Assembly: GCA_963576475.1 (NCBI GenBank)
Contig: OY754977.1
Span: forward strand, 30,112,172-30,176,171
From: Molanna angustata
Taxonomy: Eukaryota > Arthropoda > Insecta > Trichoptera > Molannidae
Length of the DNA stretch: 64,000 nucleotides
Direction: 5' to 3'
The position numbers were made by a program, and so were the translations under genes. A model generated the notes under the pieces. That model saw nothing but the letters and a program-made list of their open reading frames with translations, was not told where the DNA came from and searched no databases. Numbering within the stretch: position 1 is the stretch's first letter; every line of letters begins with the position of its first letter. Below are positions 1 to 10,409 of this stretch, piece after piece.

Positions 1-1
1 A

Positions 2-700
2 AGACTCCTGCTCAAATTCCACATATCGGCGCAACAATACAACATGAAAATCTCCATAGAAAAAACAAAAAGCATGGTAACTTCAAAACAGCCTGTACGC
101 TGCAAACTCGTAGTCGACAATAAGACAATAGAACAAGTTATGCGATTCAAGTACCTGGGCGCTGAAATATCAAGCAGCAGTGACCTTTACGAAGAAGTCA
201 GGGAACAAACGAATAAGGCTGCCGTTGTAGCGGGCTGCTTGCGAACTATTGTATGGAGAAACCAACACATGTTGAAAGAAAGCAAAATGAGGATATACAA
301 GACCTGCGTAAGGCCAATAATGACATACGGCATCGAAACCAGAGCCGACACCACGAGAACAAAGAGTCTCTTGCGAACCACCGAGATGAAAACTCTCCGC
401 CCCATCGCAGGTTTAACCATCCGAGACAGAGTACGAAACTCCGAAATTCGGAGGATCTGCGACGCTGAGGATGTCGTGCGATGGGGTAGAAACAGAAGAC
501 GCTACTGGAGAGATCACGTCGAAAGAGCGGATTCAGTGAGAGTGGTGAAAATAGCGCATATGAGATACCGTCAACCAGCAGACCCCCTGGACGACCGCCA
601 AAGAGATGGAAGGACAGCTGGACATCCGCGTCCCAGGAGTGAATCCGAGAATAAACAGTACCCAGTACTAGAACAAGAAGAAGAAAAAGAAGAAGATTAT
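2..700 (+). pseudogene. RTE-like LINE reverse transcriptase, C-terminal part and 3' tail
   Basis: The frame is already open at the left window edge, so this is the end of a longer protein. It reads through the post-palm region of a non-LTR retrotransposon RT: KYLGAEISSS near 150-180, YKTCVRPIMTYGIETRADTT near 295-345, then the thumb-like TTEMKTLRPIAGLTIRDR and WRDHVERADSVRVVKIA. The expected end (GRPPKRWKDSW, stop at 640-642) lies in another frame, so a frameshift sits near 570-580. A purine tail rich in GAA follows at 668-696. Two shorter copies of the same family are at 50742-51127 (+) and 61390-61705 (-), both with GAA tails. These proteins are encoded with an endonuclease and copy the element RNA at its insertion site. 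Clade assignment is by motif resemblance only. Confidence 0.8.
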
Positions 701-754
701 ATTACTTATTATATTGATTATTGTATATTGATTATATTACTTATTATATTTAAG

Positions 755-1190
755 TCATAACGTTCCATTATTAATTGCGATGTTTTTAATTGTATTTAAT
801 TCTATATTGTAATTTTCTACTGTCATTGGAACAATTTGTACCCGATGTAACATTGCATAGAAGGCAGACAACTTATGTGATAGAGGATGATTTGATGAAT
901 TATGTATAACTGTGTCTGTGTATGTATGTTTACGATAAATACTGAAGTCGATTGCGTTATTTTTTAAAGAAAGAGTTAAATCTAAGAAGTTCAAAGTGGA
1001 GTTATTGTCTATTTCAAGAGTAAATTGAATATTTTGGTGAAACGAATTAATTAAATTTAAAAACATATTTAACTGGCGAATACTACCCGTCCAAATACAA
1101 AAAATATCATCCACATATCGCTTCCACAGTTCTACATATTTCAACAAAGGTGACTTACTATTAAAAATCTTATTTTCTAAATGGTTTACA
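755..1190 (-). pseudogene. Penelope-like element reverse transcriptase fragment
   Basis: Read from the minus strand, the frame runs NHLENKIFNSKSPLLKYVEL then WKRYVDDIFCIWTG, with the catalytic YVDD near 1106-1117. FLDLTLSL and SIYRKHTYTDTVIHNSSNHP follow, which is the order and wording of Penelope-like RTs, whose templates are primed at DNA ends and which often carry a GIY-YIG endonuclease. Upstream fingers and the downstream endonuclease are missing. The frame ends at about 755, where sequence from the neighbouring RTE tail begins, so the element was cut off at both ends. It is the only Penelope protein remnant seen in the window and is a possible relative of the palindromic, hammerhead-like repeats listed elsewhere. 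That link is inference. Confidence 0.85.
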
Positions 1191-1703
1191 AAATATCATT
1201 GACCAATTTTATTTGCGGATATTACATTATCTTTTTTAAGCTGCACAGTGTAAAACAAATTGCTATTTAAAAATTAGTAGGTACTCAAAATTCAGAAGAA
1301 AAATGACAAAAAGAGGAAAAGGAAGGTTGTGGCATTCGCAGTCAAAAATAACAAAGAAGGAATCAGCTACCGTAAACCTCCAAGGGTCTCAGAGATGGCA
1401 TTTTTATATTTTATTTTAGTATGTCTAAAAATATCATCATTCTTAAAAAAACATTATAAATGTTACATGCCCTCTAGATGAATAAATTTTTGACATAGTT
1501 AGTTCTGCAGAGAGGCAATCTAAAAGTAAGATTTGTTCTAGTACTACGAAAGGGACAATTAATTGGAAGACTCCGAACAAGAGACTCAGAGTCAATATTT
1601 TTGTATAGGTATGTTATATCTGCAATGGTACGTCTCTTTTCTAATGATGTTATTTAATAATGACGAGCGGAAAGGATTCTATAAATAAAGGATTTTATCG
1701 GTC
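1191..1703. other. Unassigned AT-rich interval
   Basis: I see no gene, tRNA-like arm or terminal repeat. Reading frames are short and composition is uniformly AT-rich. Confidence 0.5.
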
Positions 1704-2382
1704 ACCAAAATATTTTTTTATGACAAATATGTGTTTAACTGCCTTTTTTTTTTTTTACAAAAAAATGAATATGTATATGTCCATGTAAAACAAGTACATA
1801 TACACCTTCCTATGTTCCCTAAAATATGCATAAATGCTTGTGCTATATGTGAACGAAATCGGCAGGATTCGAACTCGCAACCACTGGACTACTAGCCCAG
1901 AGCGCTAACCGCTCTGCCATGGACCCATCTTTTAAAAACTTTCAAAAATATTCGAAACACCCAAACTAGATAATTCAATTTACTATAAAAATGTTAACAT
2001 TATAGTAAGTAGTACATCTCGACCTTTTTTTAACAATTTTGATAAAAATTGAATTTAGTGACGACATCGTTTCATACAATTTGTAAGGCAGTAAACACTA
2101 CACAATATATCACTCAATAGTTTGAAAAATAAATAAATAAATATCTACTTAATCTACAAGCATACATCATGCTGTTTTCATATTCTGGGTAGGAAAAATA
2201 GACTGACCTGCATACTATCCTATCCTGACATACATATATACCAACATGTTTTATATAGAAAACAAAATATCTTAAAATATTTATTAATTTGTGTTTAAGT
2301 GTTTATAGTTTGGTACGTATTTTTCAATTATGCATACTGTCGCCATCGATGGTTGGATCTCATGTGTTATATGCAACTAGTT
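1704..2382 (+). repeat. HINE-A copy 1 (Helentron-like), split by a SINE
   Basis: This is a diverged copy of the ~690-bp family best seen at 3284-3972. On this strand it ends with an imperfect inner repeat (near 2343-2354), the CAT-GTGTT-ATATG hairpin and CAACTAG|T at 2375-2382. The 5' part starts near 1704 with sequence matching the HINE-A interior and breaks at ~1754, resuming at ~1929; the gap is a SINE1 copy. The 5' terminal repeat is not visible, so the copy is 5'-truncated. Confidence 0.65.
1755..1928 (-). mobile_element. SINE1 copy a (tRNA-headed)
   Basis: On the minus strand a tRNA-like head ends with a B-box GAGTTCGAATCC. The anticodon arm CTGGG-CTAGTAG-TCCAG has loop bases AGT, suggesting a tRNA-Thr-like ancestor. 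The head is followed by the family body that includes a CATTTATGC-like word and continues to ~1755. It sits inside HINE-A copy 1, so it is younger than that element. Other copies are at 6788, 10320, 19970, 29280 and 30117. The acceptor stem is too degraded for a functional tRNA. Confidence 0.75.
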
Positions 2383-3283
2383 TTAATGAAACACAGCTAC
2401 GATAGAGATCAAATAAAATATCCATTTCATAAAATTATTTAAAGTTAGTACTTTTAAAAACGATGAACTTATTTGAAAATACAAATAAACTTTAGTAATA
2501 AACAGTTTGTAATTAAAACAGGCATTGAAATCAGCGTTTGTTTTCGCTATTCAGTGATGTAGTTCGTTGTTTTTTGAGTTTGAAATATTATTTTTTTATC
2601 AAACGGCGTTGTTTTGTTTTGATGAACAGATATTATTCACGCTCGAATCAATGGTGGAGTTTTTTCAATCAATTTAAATAAAAACCAACACACGCTCCAT
2701 TCAAATGTATGAAATATGAACGATTCGTGCCACCATAAAGAGACACAAGGCTTTTTGAGGAAAGATATTTTCGATCATTTTGAATTAAAAAAAAAAAAAC
2801 TTCAAAAGTACCTACCCACTGTTGTGTAACATTTTTTTTTTATTTGTTACTATACAAAAAAATACATATAATAAAACAATGTTTAGTAGAAGTACAATGT
2901 TTTGGAAAATGTTACAATATTAAATAGATACTCCCCTCTTTTAACACGAGATTTTATCTCAATTAAAGAGGGTTATTATGAATCATATAATGGAATTTGT
3001 ATACCTTTTTAAATTGTGATTTATATTTTACTTTGTATTGATTTGTAATAAATAAAAAAATGTAATACATTCATAACATAATCTTATACAACATCGCTTC
3101 CCTCTTAAAGCTGACAAAGCTTGTGAAGGGGGAGGCCTTGTGTAGCTATTATAAAGGTCAAAATATTGATATCTTATTAGTTATTAGCTACATATGTATT
3201 TACATATTAAATTTTATTTTATTTCACTCTATTCAAAGCATACAGTCAATGACTGGACAAATACAAGTGATATATAATATATA
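2383..3283. other. Unassigned AT-rich interval
   Basis: There are homopolymer runs near 2786-2798 and 2831-2840 and no coding or terminal-repeat signal I can name. An imperfect purine/pyrimidine word pair near 2950-3130 gives no clear structure. Confidence 0.4.
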
Positions 3284-3972
3284 CTAGTTGCATGTAACAC
3301 ATGAGATCCAACTGTCGATAGCGATAGTATGTATAGTTGAAGAATATGTACCAAACTATAAACCCATAAATACAAATTATTGAATATTTTCGGATATTTT
3401 GTTTTCTATAAAACTTATATTATGTAGGTATGTATGTCAAGATAGGATAGTATGGAGGAAGTTCCTTTTTTCCTACCCAGAATATGAAAATAGCATGATG
3501 GTATGTATGTTTGGAGATGAAGTATCAAACTATTAAGTCTTCTTACGTATTGTGTATAGGCGACTGCCATACAAAATGTATGAAGCGATGTCGTCACTAA
3601 ATTCAATTTTTAAAAAAATTGTTAAAAAAAATTGAGATCTTCTACTACAATGTTAATATTTTTATAGAAAATTAAATTATCTAGTTGGGGTGTTTCGGCT
3701 TTTTTCGATAATTGTATAAGTTTTGGAAATATAGGCAGTTAAACTCATAAATTTATCATAAAAAAAATATTTTTCTGCTCCGAATTCTGAGTAAATCCGT
3801 GTATGGAACATATATGCTGCGAAGCCTCTAAGTTGGTGTTTTTTGACTTCAAAGTTGGAAAAGCCGTGAAAAAAGTAGACCTCTCCATACAATTCTCGCG
3901 TATTCTGGCTTGATACATTGTCGATATGTTAAGAGAACAAAGTTCTCCTGAACAAATCGACAGTTGGAAAAC
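3284..3972 (-). repeat. HINE-A copy 2, reference copy (Helentron-like)
   Basis: In minus-strand orientation the element starts with CCAACTGTCGAT (in 3956-3968 reversed). It ends with the exact inverse repeat at 3307-3319, then a hairpin with stem CATGT/ACATG and loop GTT, then CAACTAG|T at 3284-3287. A 13-bp repeat at the 5' start, its inverse just upstream of a 3' stem-loop, and a CTAG-type end are the plan described for Helentron-associated elements (DINE-1/MINE class). No coding capacity is seen. The interior contains a TAGGATAGTATGGAGG module shared with RTE 3' UTRs in this window. Confidence 0.7.
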
Positions 3973-4079
3973 ATAGTCACGCTTAGGGTCGTATTATGGG
4001 GGTCACCCAAGAAAACGTAAGAAGAAGGTAAGGTATCGCACTGCGAGAATACTGCTTACAAAACCTCAACCTCCTCCCA

Positions 4080-4098
4080 CACCCCCCCCCCCCCCGCC
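4080..4098. repeat. Poly-C tract
   Basis: A run of about 15 C bases within CA/C-rich sequence, downstream of the minus-strand LINE end at 4425-4615 and possibly part of its 3' UTR. Such runs are prone to length error in assembly. Confidence 0.8.
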
Positions 4099-4341
4099 AC
4101 ACGAACCCCAGCATCAACCATATGTACACATTTATACCTCATTATAATTAAGAAGTGAAGAAAAAAAGACGAGGAATAATAAATGAAAAATAAGGAAAAA
4201 ACGCATACATAAATAATTGGTCATATAGATTTGATGGCGACTCAGATCCACTTTTCGCTCATGTACATCAAGACACACACGCACAAACAACAACGAACAT
4301 ACCACTTCTATAACTAAAACCATTAAAAAATAATCAAAAAT

Positions 4342-4395
4342 CAACAATCACTTCTCATTTACAATCAACAATCACTTCTCATTTACAATATCCAA
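4342..4395. repeat. Direct tandem duplication (~26 bp x 2)
   Basis: The word TCAACAATCACTTCTCATTT occurs twice back to back, with the same following bases. Confidence 0.85.
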
Positions 4396-4424
4396 AAATT
4401 ACCAACATACACATCCTACTGGGG

Positions 4425-4615
4425 TCATGTCGCTTTTTTCTTAATTTTTCTACATTCTTCGATTTTTCTTATTTCTAGTGGGAGCTCATTAAAATACTTT
4501 TCACCCAGAAATGTGTAGTGATTTTGAGCAAATGTCGTTCTTCTTTTTGTTTGGAGATATGCGTACCTTTGTCTTGTTCTATTTTCAGTTATGAAAGTAT
4601 TGTACTCAGGCTCTC
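4425..4615 (-). pseudogene. Jockey/CR1-like LINE RT, C-terminal end
   Basis: The minus strand reads NTFITENRTRQRYAYLQTKR then RTTFAQNHYTFLGEKYFNEL, PLEIRKIEECRKIKKKAT and a stop at 4425-4427. The RTTFxQ...KxFNxLPxEI pattern is the conserved C-terminus of Jockey/CR1-type RTs and matches TTFGQRSVRYFSTKLFNSLP in the copy at 49563-50255. Upstream RT domains are absent, as in a 5'-truncated insertion. Confidence 0.75.
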
Positions 4616-5469
4616 ATTGTATCTTATTGTACATTGTATCATTTGAGAATAGATTGCAGATTATTAACGGAGAACTAGTGTTGCAAAAGAAATGAAGAAA
4701 GCTGAATGGCAGGTGATGTAAAAATAATAATAAACATTTCCTTGCACCCTGCGCAAGTTGTGAGTTTATTGCTGTTTGGCAATTTCTTCCAAATAACCAG
4801 GGTTTCCACCAGCCCAGAGAAGCAATATTTGCGTGAGAAATGAATTTAAAAAAATTATCCTCTGCTGGAAATCGAAACAAGGACGCCCGCACAGAAACCG
4901 AAGTCAGCGATTATGAAAAATATTTTTTACACACAGAGCTTGCTTGTTTTAAAAACGACACCAAACTGAGTTTTTTTCAATTATTGTCCGTTAAAGCAAA
5001 AAGTAATAATATCAGAAAAAATTCTCTCGAATCTTAAATTGTTGATTTTATGACAATAAAAAATTTGAACCAATTTATCTTGTACGTTGTTCACTATCCG
5101 AGAAATCACAAATCAAAGATTCAATGTATTTTACCCAAAAAATATCTATTTATAAAACATATTAGTGTACTCCTTTTGATATGAATATTCAGGAAATGAG
5201 TCTACCTTACCTCTGTTATAATGATGAATAACGATTTTATGTACAAAATACATGTCTTATGTAGTTACCTTTTCATACAACCTCTGCTTGCAATTACTTA
5301 ATTCAAAGGAATTCCCTTCCATATTTATTTTGGAAGAGAAATACGCGAAATATTTGAGTAGGCACTCATTTAGCACATATAAGGACGTAAGACGTTAAAG
5401 ATTTTTTTTTTATGTGTAGTGTTGGAAAAGTTGTGAAAGATATTCACGTTTTTATTATTATAATTATTT
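4616..5469. other. Unassigned AT-rich interval
   Basis: A short open frame at 4840-5037 (+) encodes a lysine/asparagine-rich peptide with no motif I recognise. It has no supporting context and is likely chance. Confidence 0.4.
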
Positions 5470-5988
5470 ACTACTCACTACCCCAAAGGGATATACTCGT
5501 AATGGGGAGTTATGAAATCGAAATTTTTAAGGTTATTTTTTATTGCAGATTATCAAACGGTATCATGATGAGATTGTATTCTGAAAGTTTCATCACAATA
5601 CATCTGTGTGTGTGTGCTATGTACAATGTGCTATATACATAATATTATGTATGTGTGCTATATACGGCGTGTTAATTTTACTTTATCGATAAAGTACTTA
5701 TTCGATTATTTTCATGTATCTAATACGCGCTTACCACCCCCCACCCCCCCCTCCACACACCCCATTAGATTTTGAAGGATATCTGATCAGTGCTTCTCAA
5801 TTTTTTAATTGACAAATATTTCAAGTGACCTCAAGCTCAAGTTTTCATAATAAAATATTTAAATCAAAAATAATTTAACAAACTCCATTCACGAAAATGC
5901 TGAATATGCTATATAAAATCTTAATACTTTATGGAGTGACTTGGTAGGGAGCAGTATAACCTTGGCCAAAACCCATTAGTTTTAAGTC
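5470..5988 (+). repeat. HINE-B copy 1 (Helentron-like)
   Basis: It starts with ACTACTCACTACCCCAAAGG, then GCAATTTT-type sequence and a TGTGTGTGTGCTATGTAC tandem-like patch near 5605-5660. Next comes a CATTAGATTTTGAAGGATAT block (5764-5783), and the end is TAGGGAGCAGTATAACCTTGGCC...CCATTAG. Compared with the cleaner copy at 60338-60895, both terminal repeats are mutated. No protein is encoded. Confidence 0.7.
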
Positions 5989-6787
5989 TTAATGGCAATT
6001 TAATATACAGAAATTCACACACAAAAAAAACATTGGTTAATATAAATATATGCTATTTGTTTTGATGTTTTTTTTTTGTTTTGATGCTTTTTGTATTGAT
6101 GTTTTATTTTTGTGTACCTATAGTTATAATATTGTAGATTTTATATAATATATTTTGTATATCTTTATGTTTTTATGTTATTGAATCGTTCTATATATAC
6201 TCACTTTCTCAGCAAAAGCATTTTATGCTTTTTGGGAAAGAGAAAAAAAAACAGTGTACAAATTCAAATAATTGTTAATTATATTGTTTTATTGAATAAA
6301 TAAATTAAAAAAAAAAAAATTAAAATATATATACTCACATGCTATGCATTTTTTTTACTTGTCACTTACCGTTCTGTGAAGGCGCCGCACCGTTTACAGT
6401 CACCATAGACTTTTTTTAAATATTTCACTTGAACATATACTTTTACTCATAAAAAAAACTTTGGAGCGTATTTTGATAAAATTGTTTTCATCCTATTTCC
6501 ACTTATAAGAAGAGTTGTAATAAAGAGAAATACAGTGTGTCAATTTTGTTAAAATGAACTCAACAGATTATATTTATATTAATGAAATTTAATTTCAACT
6601 ATTTAAAAAACTTTGGTTGTTTCGTTGTTGGCTAAGTGTATTATATTCCCTATATTCCCGTGAACAAAGAATATTAAACCGTTGGCTGATTGTATATTTC
6701 AATAAGAACAGGCAGCTATTTTTTTAAGAATTACTTTCACAAAAGTAGGTATGATATTATAGAAATTACATTTTATTCGATCAATGA
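5989..6787. other. Unassigned AT-rich interval
   Basis: T-rich microsatellite-like patches occur at 6060-6120 and an A-run at 6309-6320. No gene or family signature is seen. Confidence 0.4.
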
Positions 6788-6866
6788 AATGGATTGAGGC
6801 AGAATTCGAACTCGAGAACACTAGGTACATTCAATGCAACAACCGCTGCGCCATTGCTCATCTTAA
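6788..6866 (-). mobile_element. SINE1 copy b (degraded tRNA-like head)
   Basis: The minus strand keeps GAGTTCGAATTCTGCCTCAAT (B-box) and GCGCAGCGGTTGTTGC (A-box region). The anticodon arm is scrambled compared with copy f at 30117. The body is not resolved. Confidence 0.55.
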
Positions 6867-7199
6867 AATTTCAATGACTATTTAAAAGTTAAAGCACAAG
6901 AAACAGCGATACATTAGATACAATTGTTTTTTTTTCTACCTTCAGCAAAATGTTTTCCCATTTGTAATTGGACAACCTCAAATACCGGTATCTGGTAATA
7001 AAGGAGAATAAAACGAGATGAGAAAATTATCAAACTTCCCGATTTTCGGTCCCTCGTCTGATCCCTTCCCGAAACCTCACCAATAACAATTGAGATAAAG
7101 GCGCCAAGTGCAATATTACAAAAAAGGTGTAGTAAAACTATTTAAAAACTTAGTTTAATTAGCTAACGCTAGCTCCATTCTACAAACTATAGTATCTTG

Positions 7200-8000
7200 T
7201 TACTCCTCAGTAACCCAAGGGGGAGTTATGTTTTCGCAATTTTTAATTCTATTTTTTATTGCAGATTATCAACTAGTATCATGCTGAGATTGTATTCTGA
7301 AAGTTTAATCACAGTGAATCTGTGCGTGTGCTATGTGCTGCGTGCTGTGTGCTATGTAATGTGTGCAATGTACAGCGTCTTTATTTTACTTTACCAATTA
7401 TAGACAAAAGTACTCATTTGCAAATATGTATCTATATCTTTTTTTAACTTTTCTACGGACAATTCTTGGTAGAACTCCATTTCAAATAATAAATAAATTT
7501 GGAATGGTAAAATAAAACCAAAGTTTTCAGTTCTACTAATTTAATGACACTGACTAGTTTCGGTCATCCAGTGACCACTTTGAAAATGGTCACTGGATGA
7601 CCGAAACTAGTCAGTAGAACTGAAAACTTTGGTTTTATTTTACCATTCCAAATTTATTTATTATTTGTATCTATATCTAATACTCGCTTAGAACCCATTA
7701 GATTTTGAAGGATATCCGAATAGTGTTTCTCAATTTTTTTAAACGACAAATATTTTAATGTGACCCCAAGCTCAGGAAAATTACATATTAAATTTTTATT
7801 TTCAAATTAGTAAAAAGGCATATAGATTTCATAAAATGGCATTTAAGAAATATCAAGTTTTCATAATAATATATTAAAATATTTTTTTAAACAAACTCAT
7901 TTCATAAAAATGTTGAAATTTTCCATACAAAATTTGAATACTTTTGCGGAGTGACTTGGTTATGAGGAGTATAGCCTTGGCCACAACCCACTCGTTTAAA
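7200..8000 (+). repeat. HINE-B copy 2, split by a palindromic insertion
   Basis: It begins ACTCCTCAGTAACCCAAGGG (7201) and ends TTATGAGGAGTATAGCCTTGGCCACAAC...CACTCG near 7995. The interior carries the family's GTGCTATGTGCTGCGTGC-type repeat patch. Bases 7440-7665 are foreign and flanked by a 13-bp duplication of HINE-B sequence. Removing them restores the family order (GTATCTATATCT to AATACTCGC). Confidence 0.75.
7440..7665. mobile_element. Palindromic insertion with hammerhead-like centre, 13-bp TSD
   Basis: Direct repeats TGTATCTATATCT at 7427-7439 and 7666-7678 flank the insert. After a lead containing GACAATTCTTGGTAGAACTC (7457-7476), the arms AATAAATTTGGAATGGTAAA (from 7489) and their inverse (to ~7660) fold back. 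The centre, TTGAAAA-T-GGTC-ACTGGAT-GACC-GAAA-CTAG-TC at 7580-7612, resembles a decayed hammerhead ribozyme core. Target duplication shows it moved as a unit. A Penelope-derived terminal repeat is a plausible source, but no protein remains. Confidence 0.65.
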
Positions 8001-8454
8001 CATAAATATGGAAAAATATAATTATGAAAAATAAAGTAATTAAATCATGAAAGAACAGCTTTAAACATCAAAAAGATCACCCAATTTTTAAATTATAAGT
8101 AGGGTTGTATCTAAATCCTTCCTTGCAAATAACGTAGCGAGGTTAAATTTTAATGGCAATGTAAAAAAAAATAATTCTATAAAAAAAATCTAAAACTTTG
8201 TTTCCTGCCCTGACATTGAGGAATTCATTTAAATGCATTAATTTTAATAAAACATCCATTTGAACACTTAAAATCATTTCATTTCAACAACAATTGAATA
8301 TCATTTCACTGTTTAATAATCCCGAAAATCATTCAGAGTGCTTGATGAAAATAGGAGTACATATTATTTTGACGATAAAAAAGTAGCTTATAACTAAAAA
8401 AAACATTGCACGGTTTGAGTTCAATGGTTTGTATATTCTTTTTTTTTATATTAG
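8001..8454. other. Unassigned AT-rich interval
   Basis: A/T homopolymer runs only. No coding or repeat family recognised. Confidence 0.4.
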
Positions 8455-8605
8455 ACACTGTCACTTCATGGTAGAACTCCATAATCAATTAAAACTATGA
8501 AAAAATTATATTTAATTTTACGTTCTACTTAAATTTTTCGCAAACGCGACTCCCATTCACCGGTATCGCTCTATGATGAGCATCGTCAGAATGGTGAACA
8601 ATAAT
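8455..8605 (-). repeat. Fragment of palindrome-type repeat with hammerhead-like motif
   Basis: ATGGTAGAACTCCAT (8469-8483) matches the lead sequence of the inserts at 7440 and 38.9 kb. On the minus strand 8594-8553 reads CCATT-CTGACGA-T-GCTC-loop-GAGC-GATA-CCGG-TG-AATGG. Stem I (CCATT/AATGG) and stem II (GCTC/GAGC) pair perfectly, but the core GAAA is GATA and the base after the U is G, so it should be inactive. The second palindrome arm is missing. Confidence 0.5.
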
Positions 8606-9442
8606 GATGAAGACCATCCATATATAGATTCACAAAGAGGATAACAACAATAGATATGGAAGGGGGCAATTCTAAGAAAAAATTAAAAACCCGAAAGACA
8701 TTAAGGTAAATATGTATGCAGGTATAATAAAAATATAATTGAAGTGAAGGAATGAATATACAAATATTGTATTAAAAGGACAGCAATTATATTGAATAAT
8801 GGCCAACAGAAAACACACTTAATGTTTGTATATTCGTTGATTGTGTTGAGAGCCAACACATTTTTTCGTATTAATTAAAATTTATACACTTTACAGAACA
8901 CAATGACGAGTACTACCAAAAAAAAGCTAATTGTCGTGTGTATTCATCTCTCTCTGTGCTTGCAGTGCATTTTGGAATCTGTATAATAAATACTTTTAAA
9001 GACAGCACCGTATATATCATACAGAATACGTGATGTATCAGACACGTAGCGACACATCGTTCAGTTATATGTATTGTTTGTATTCGAATATTTCCGAAAG
9101 CAATTATCGTACAAGCATAATATCATCATAAATTAGACAGTGATAGCCAATGTTGAAGAGACCTGACACGAGAAGACTACGTGTTGCGCGAAGAATATTA
9201 TGAAAAAGTGGAAATGCCTATGACACATCATTACAATTCAAGATTTAAAAAAGGATATGTCCTAGTTATTTATTTATTTATTTTTATTAATTTATTTATT
9301 TTTTATTTATTTATTTATTTCGGAAAACAAACAAGATAATTTGGATGGCACGCGAAGGATTTCTAAGTTAATTATTATTTTAATTTTTAAGTTTAAAATA
9401 TTAAATATTTATTAAATAATCCGTGAATTATTAATTAAAGAA
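8606..9442. other. Unassigned interval with (TTTA)n
   Basis: A TTTA/TTTATTTA microsatellite covers about 9266-9320. The rest, including a slightly less AT-rich part at 8900-9240, shows no recognised gene. It may be 5' sequence of the hAT element that follows. Confidence 0.4.
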
Positions 9443-9975
9443 TTGATCAGTTTAGTATCATCAGCAACAACAACAAAAATAATCGATATTTGCAATGCAG
9501 TTGTAAAAGCATTCACTGAAAGAGAAATAGATCTTTCCAAAGTTGTATCAGTAACGACAGAAGGTGCTCGCCGTATGACTGGAGAGGAAAATGGTTTTAT
9601 CAGTTTATTTACTGAACGTATTGGACATTCCGTTCTGGGCTTTCATTGCATTATACACCACCAAGTTTTATGCTCAAAGCACGGATTTCAGTCACTGGAA
9701 GATGTTATGATTCTTGTAACAAAATTGGTCAATTTGATATCTGCACGCGGATTAAACAAAAGAAAATTTTTAGAATTATTAAATGAGGTAAACTCAGTAT
9801 ATAAAGGTTAACTTATGTGCAGCAATGTGCGATGGTTAAGTCGTGGAAAAGTTCTTCAAAGATTTGTCGAGTGTTTGGATGAAGTTAAGCTTTTTTTAAT
9901 TAATGAGAATCTCATTGAAAAATATAACGAGTTACTAGACGTCGAATGGCTTTCAAAATTAATGTTTCTTTACTG
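9443..9975 (+). pseudogene. hAT transposase-derived gene fragment (GTF2IRD2/ZBED-like)
   Basis: The first frame has VVSVTTEGARRMTGEENGF, IGHSVLGFHCIIHHQVLCSK, VTKLVNLISARGLNKRKFL and LLNEVNSVYKG. After a frameshift at ~9808 the second frame gives LMCSNVRWLSRGKVLQRFVE then CLDEVKLFL and VEWLSKLMFLY. This is the RNase-H-like middle of the GTF2IRD2/ZBED-type hAT transposases, where VTTDGAxxMTG carries a catalytic Asp. Here the D of TDGA is E (TTEGA), so the catalytic residue itself appears lost. The C-terminal dimerisation region is absent. A SINE begins 22 bp after the last coding match, and a hAT-type terminus lies at 10296-10309. Confidence 0.85.
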
Positions 9976-9996
9976 ATTTGTGCTAACGTATTTGTT

Positions 9997-10215
9997 GTCG
10001 GCCTTCGTGGCTCAGTTGGTTATATATCTGACTACTGAGCCAAAGGTCTCGGGTTCGATTCCCGGTGGACACACAGTTTTTAATTGTGTTTTCAGTCTGG
10101 ATCTGTGAGACGATTAATAACGTAAGTCTCCAGAATGTGGCAACTTGTTATTGGGTGCGTGTTAAATTAATATTTGACATAGTACCTGTTAGCTGCCCGA
10201 TAAGCAATATTAAAT
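9997..10215 (+). mobile_element. SINE2 copy a (tRNA-headed)
   Basis: The tRNA-like head GTCGGCCTTCGTGGCTCAGT has A-box GTGGCTCAGTTGG and B-box GGGTTCGATTCCCGGT. A conserved body follows: TTTTTAATTGTGTTTTCAGTC, CTGTGAGACGATTAATA, AAGTCTCCAGAATGTGGCAA, CTTGTTATTGGGTGCGTG. Copies b (13657), c (45813, minus) and d (59903) align along head and body. It lies inside the hAT remnant, so it is younger than it. Confidence 0.9.
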
Positions 10216-10309
10216 TAAATAAATTTGATATTAAATTGCACGCCAGACAATCGAGAAATAATATTTGAGGATTTTTGGCACGCAGACCCAAAAAGGTTCG
10301 CCACCCCTG
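10216..10309 (+). repeat. hAT element 3' terminal region
   Basis: The sequence runs into TTTTTGGCACGCAG...GGTTCGCCACCCCTG at 10274-10309; its reverse complement starts CAGGGGTGGCGAACC, a typical hAT end. It follows the transposase fragment after the SINE insertion. CTATAGGT at 10310-10317 would be the 8-bp target copy, but I could not find a matching left end. Confidence 0.6.
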
Positions 10310-10320
10310 CTATAGGTAAA

Positions 10321-10400
10321 TGAAATCGGTAGAGGCAGGATTTGAACTCGTGCCCACTGGATTTCTAACCCAGCGCGCTTACTGCGCTGCCATCGACCCA
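10321..10400 (-). mobile_element. SINE1 copy c
   Basis: On the minus strand, TGGGTCGATGGCAGCGCAGT leads to the anticodon arm CTGGGTTAGAAATCCAG and B-box-like GAGTTCAAATCCTGCCTC. The B-box C is G-to-A changed (TTCAAAT). Only the head is clear. Confidence 0.65.
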
Positions 10401-10409
10401 TCTAAGTCA

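Noticed and set aside
1858..1928. Functional tRNA gene with AGT anticodon
   Set aside because: The anticodon arm and B-box are present but acceptor pairing fails, and five similar copies share a non-tRNA body, so it is a SINE head.
4080..4098. G-quadruplex-forming motif
   Set aside because: A single C run without the four-tract pattern; more likely simple homopolymer.
9997..10075. tRNA gene on the plus strand
   Set aside because: Same head and 130-bp body in four places; no proper anticodon stem. Classified as SINE2.
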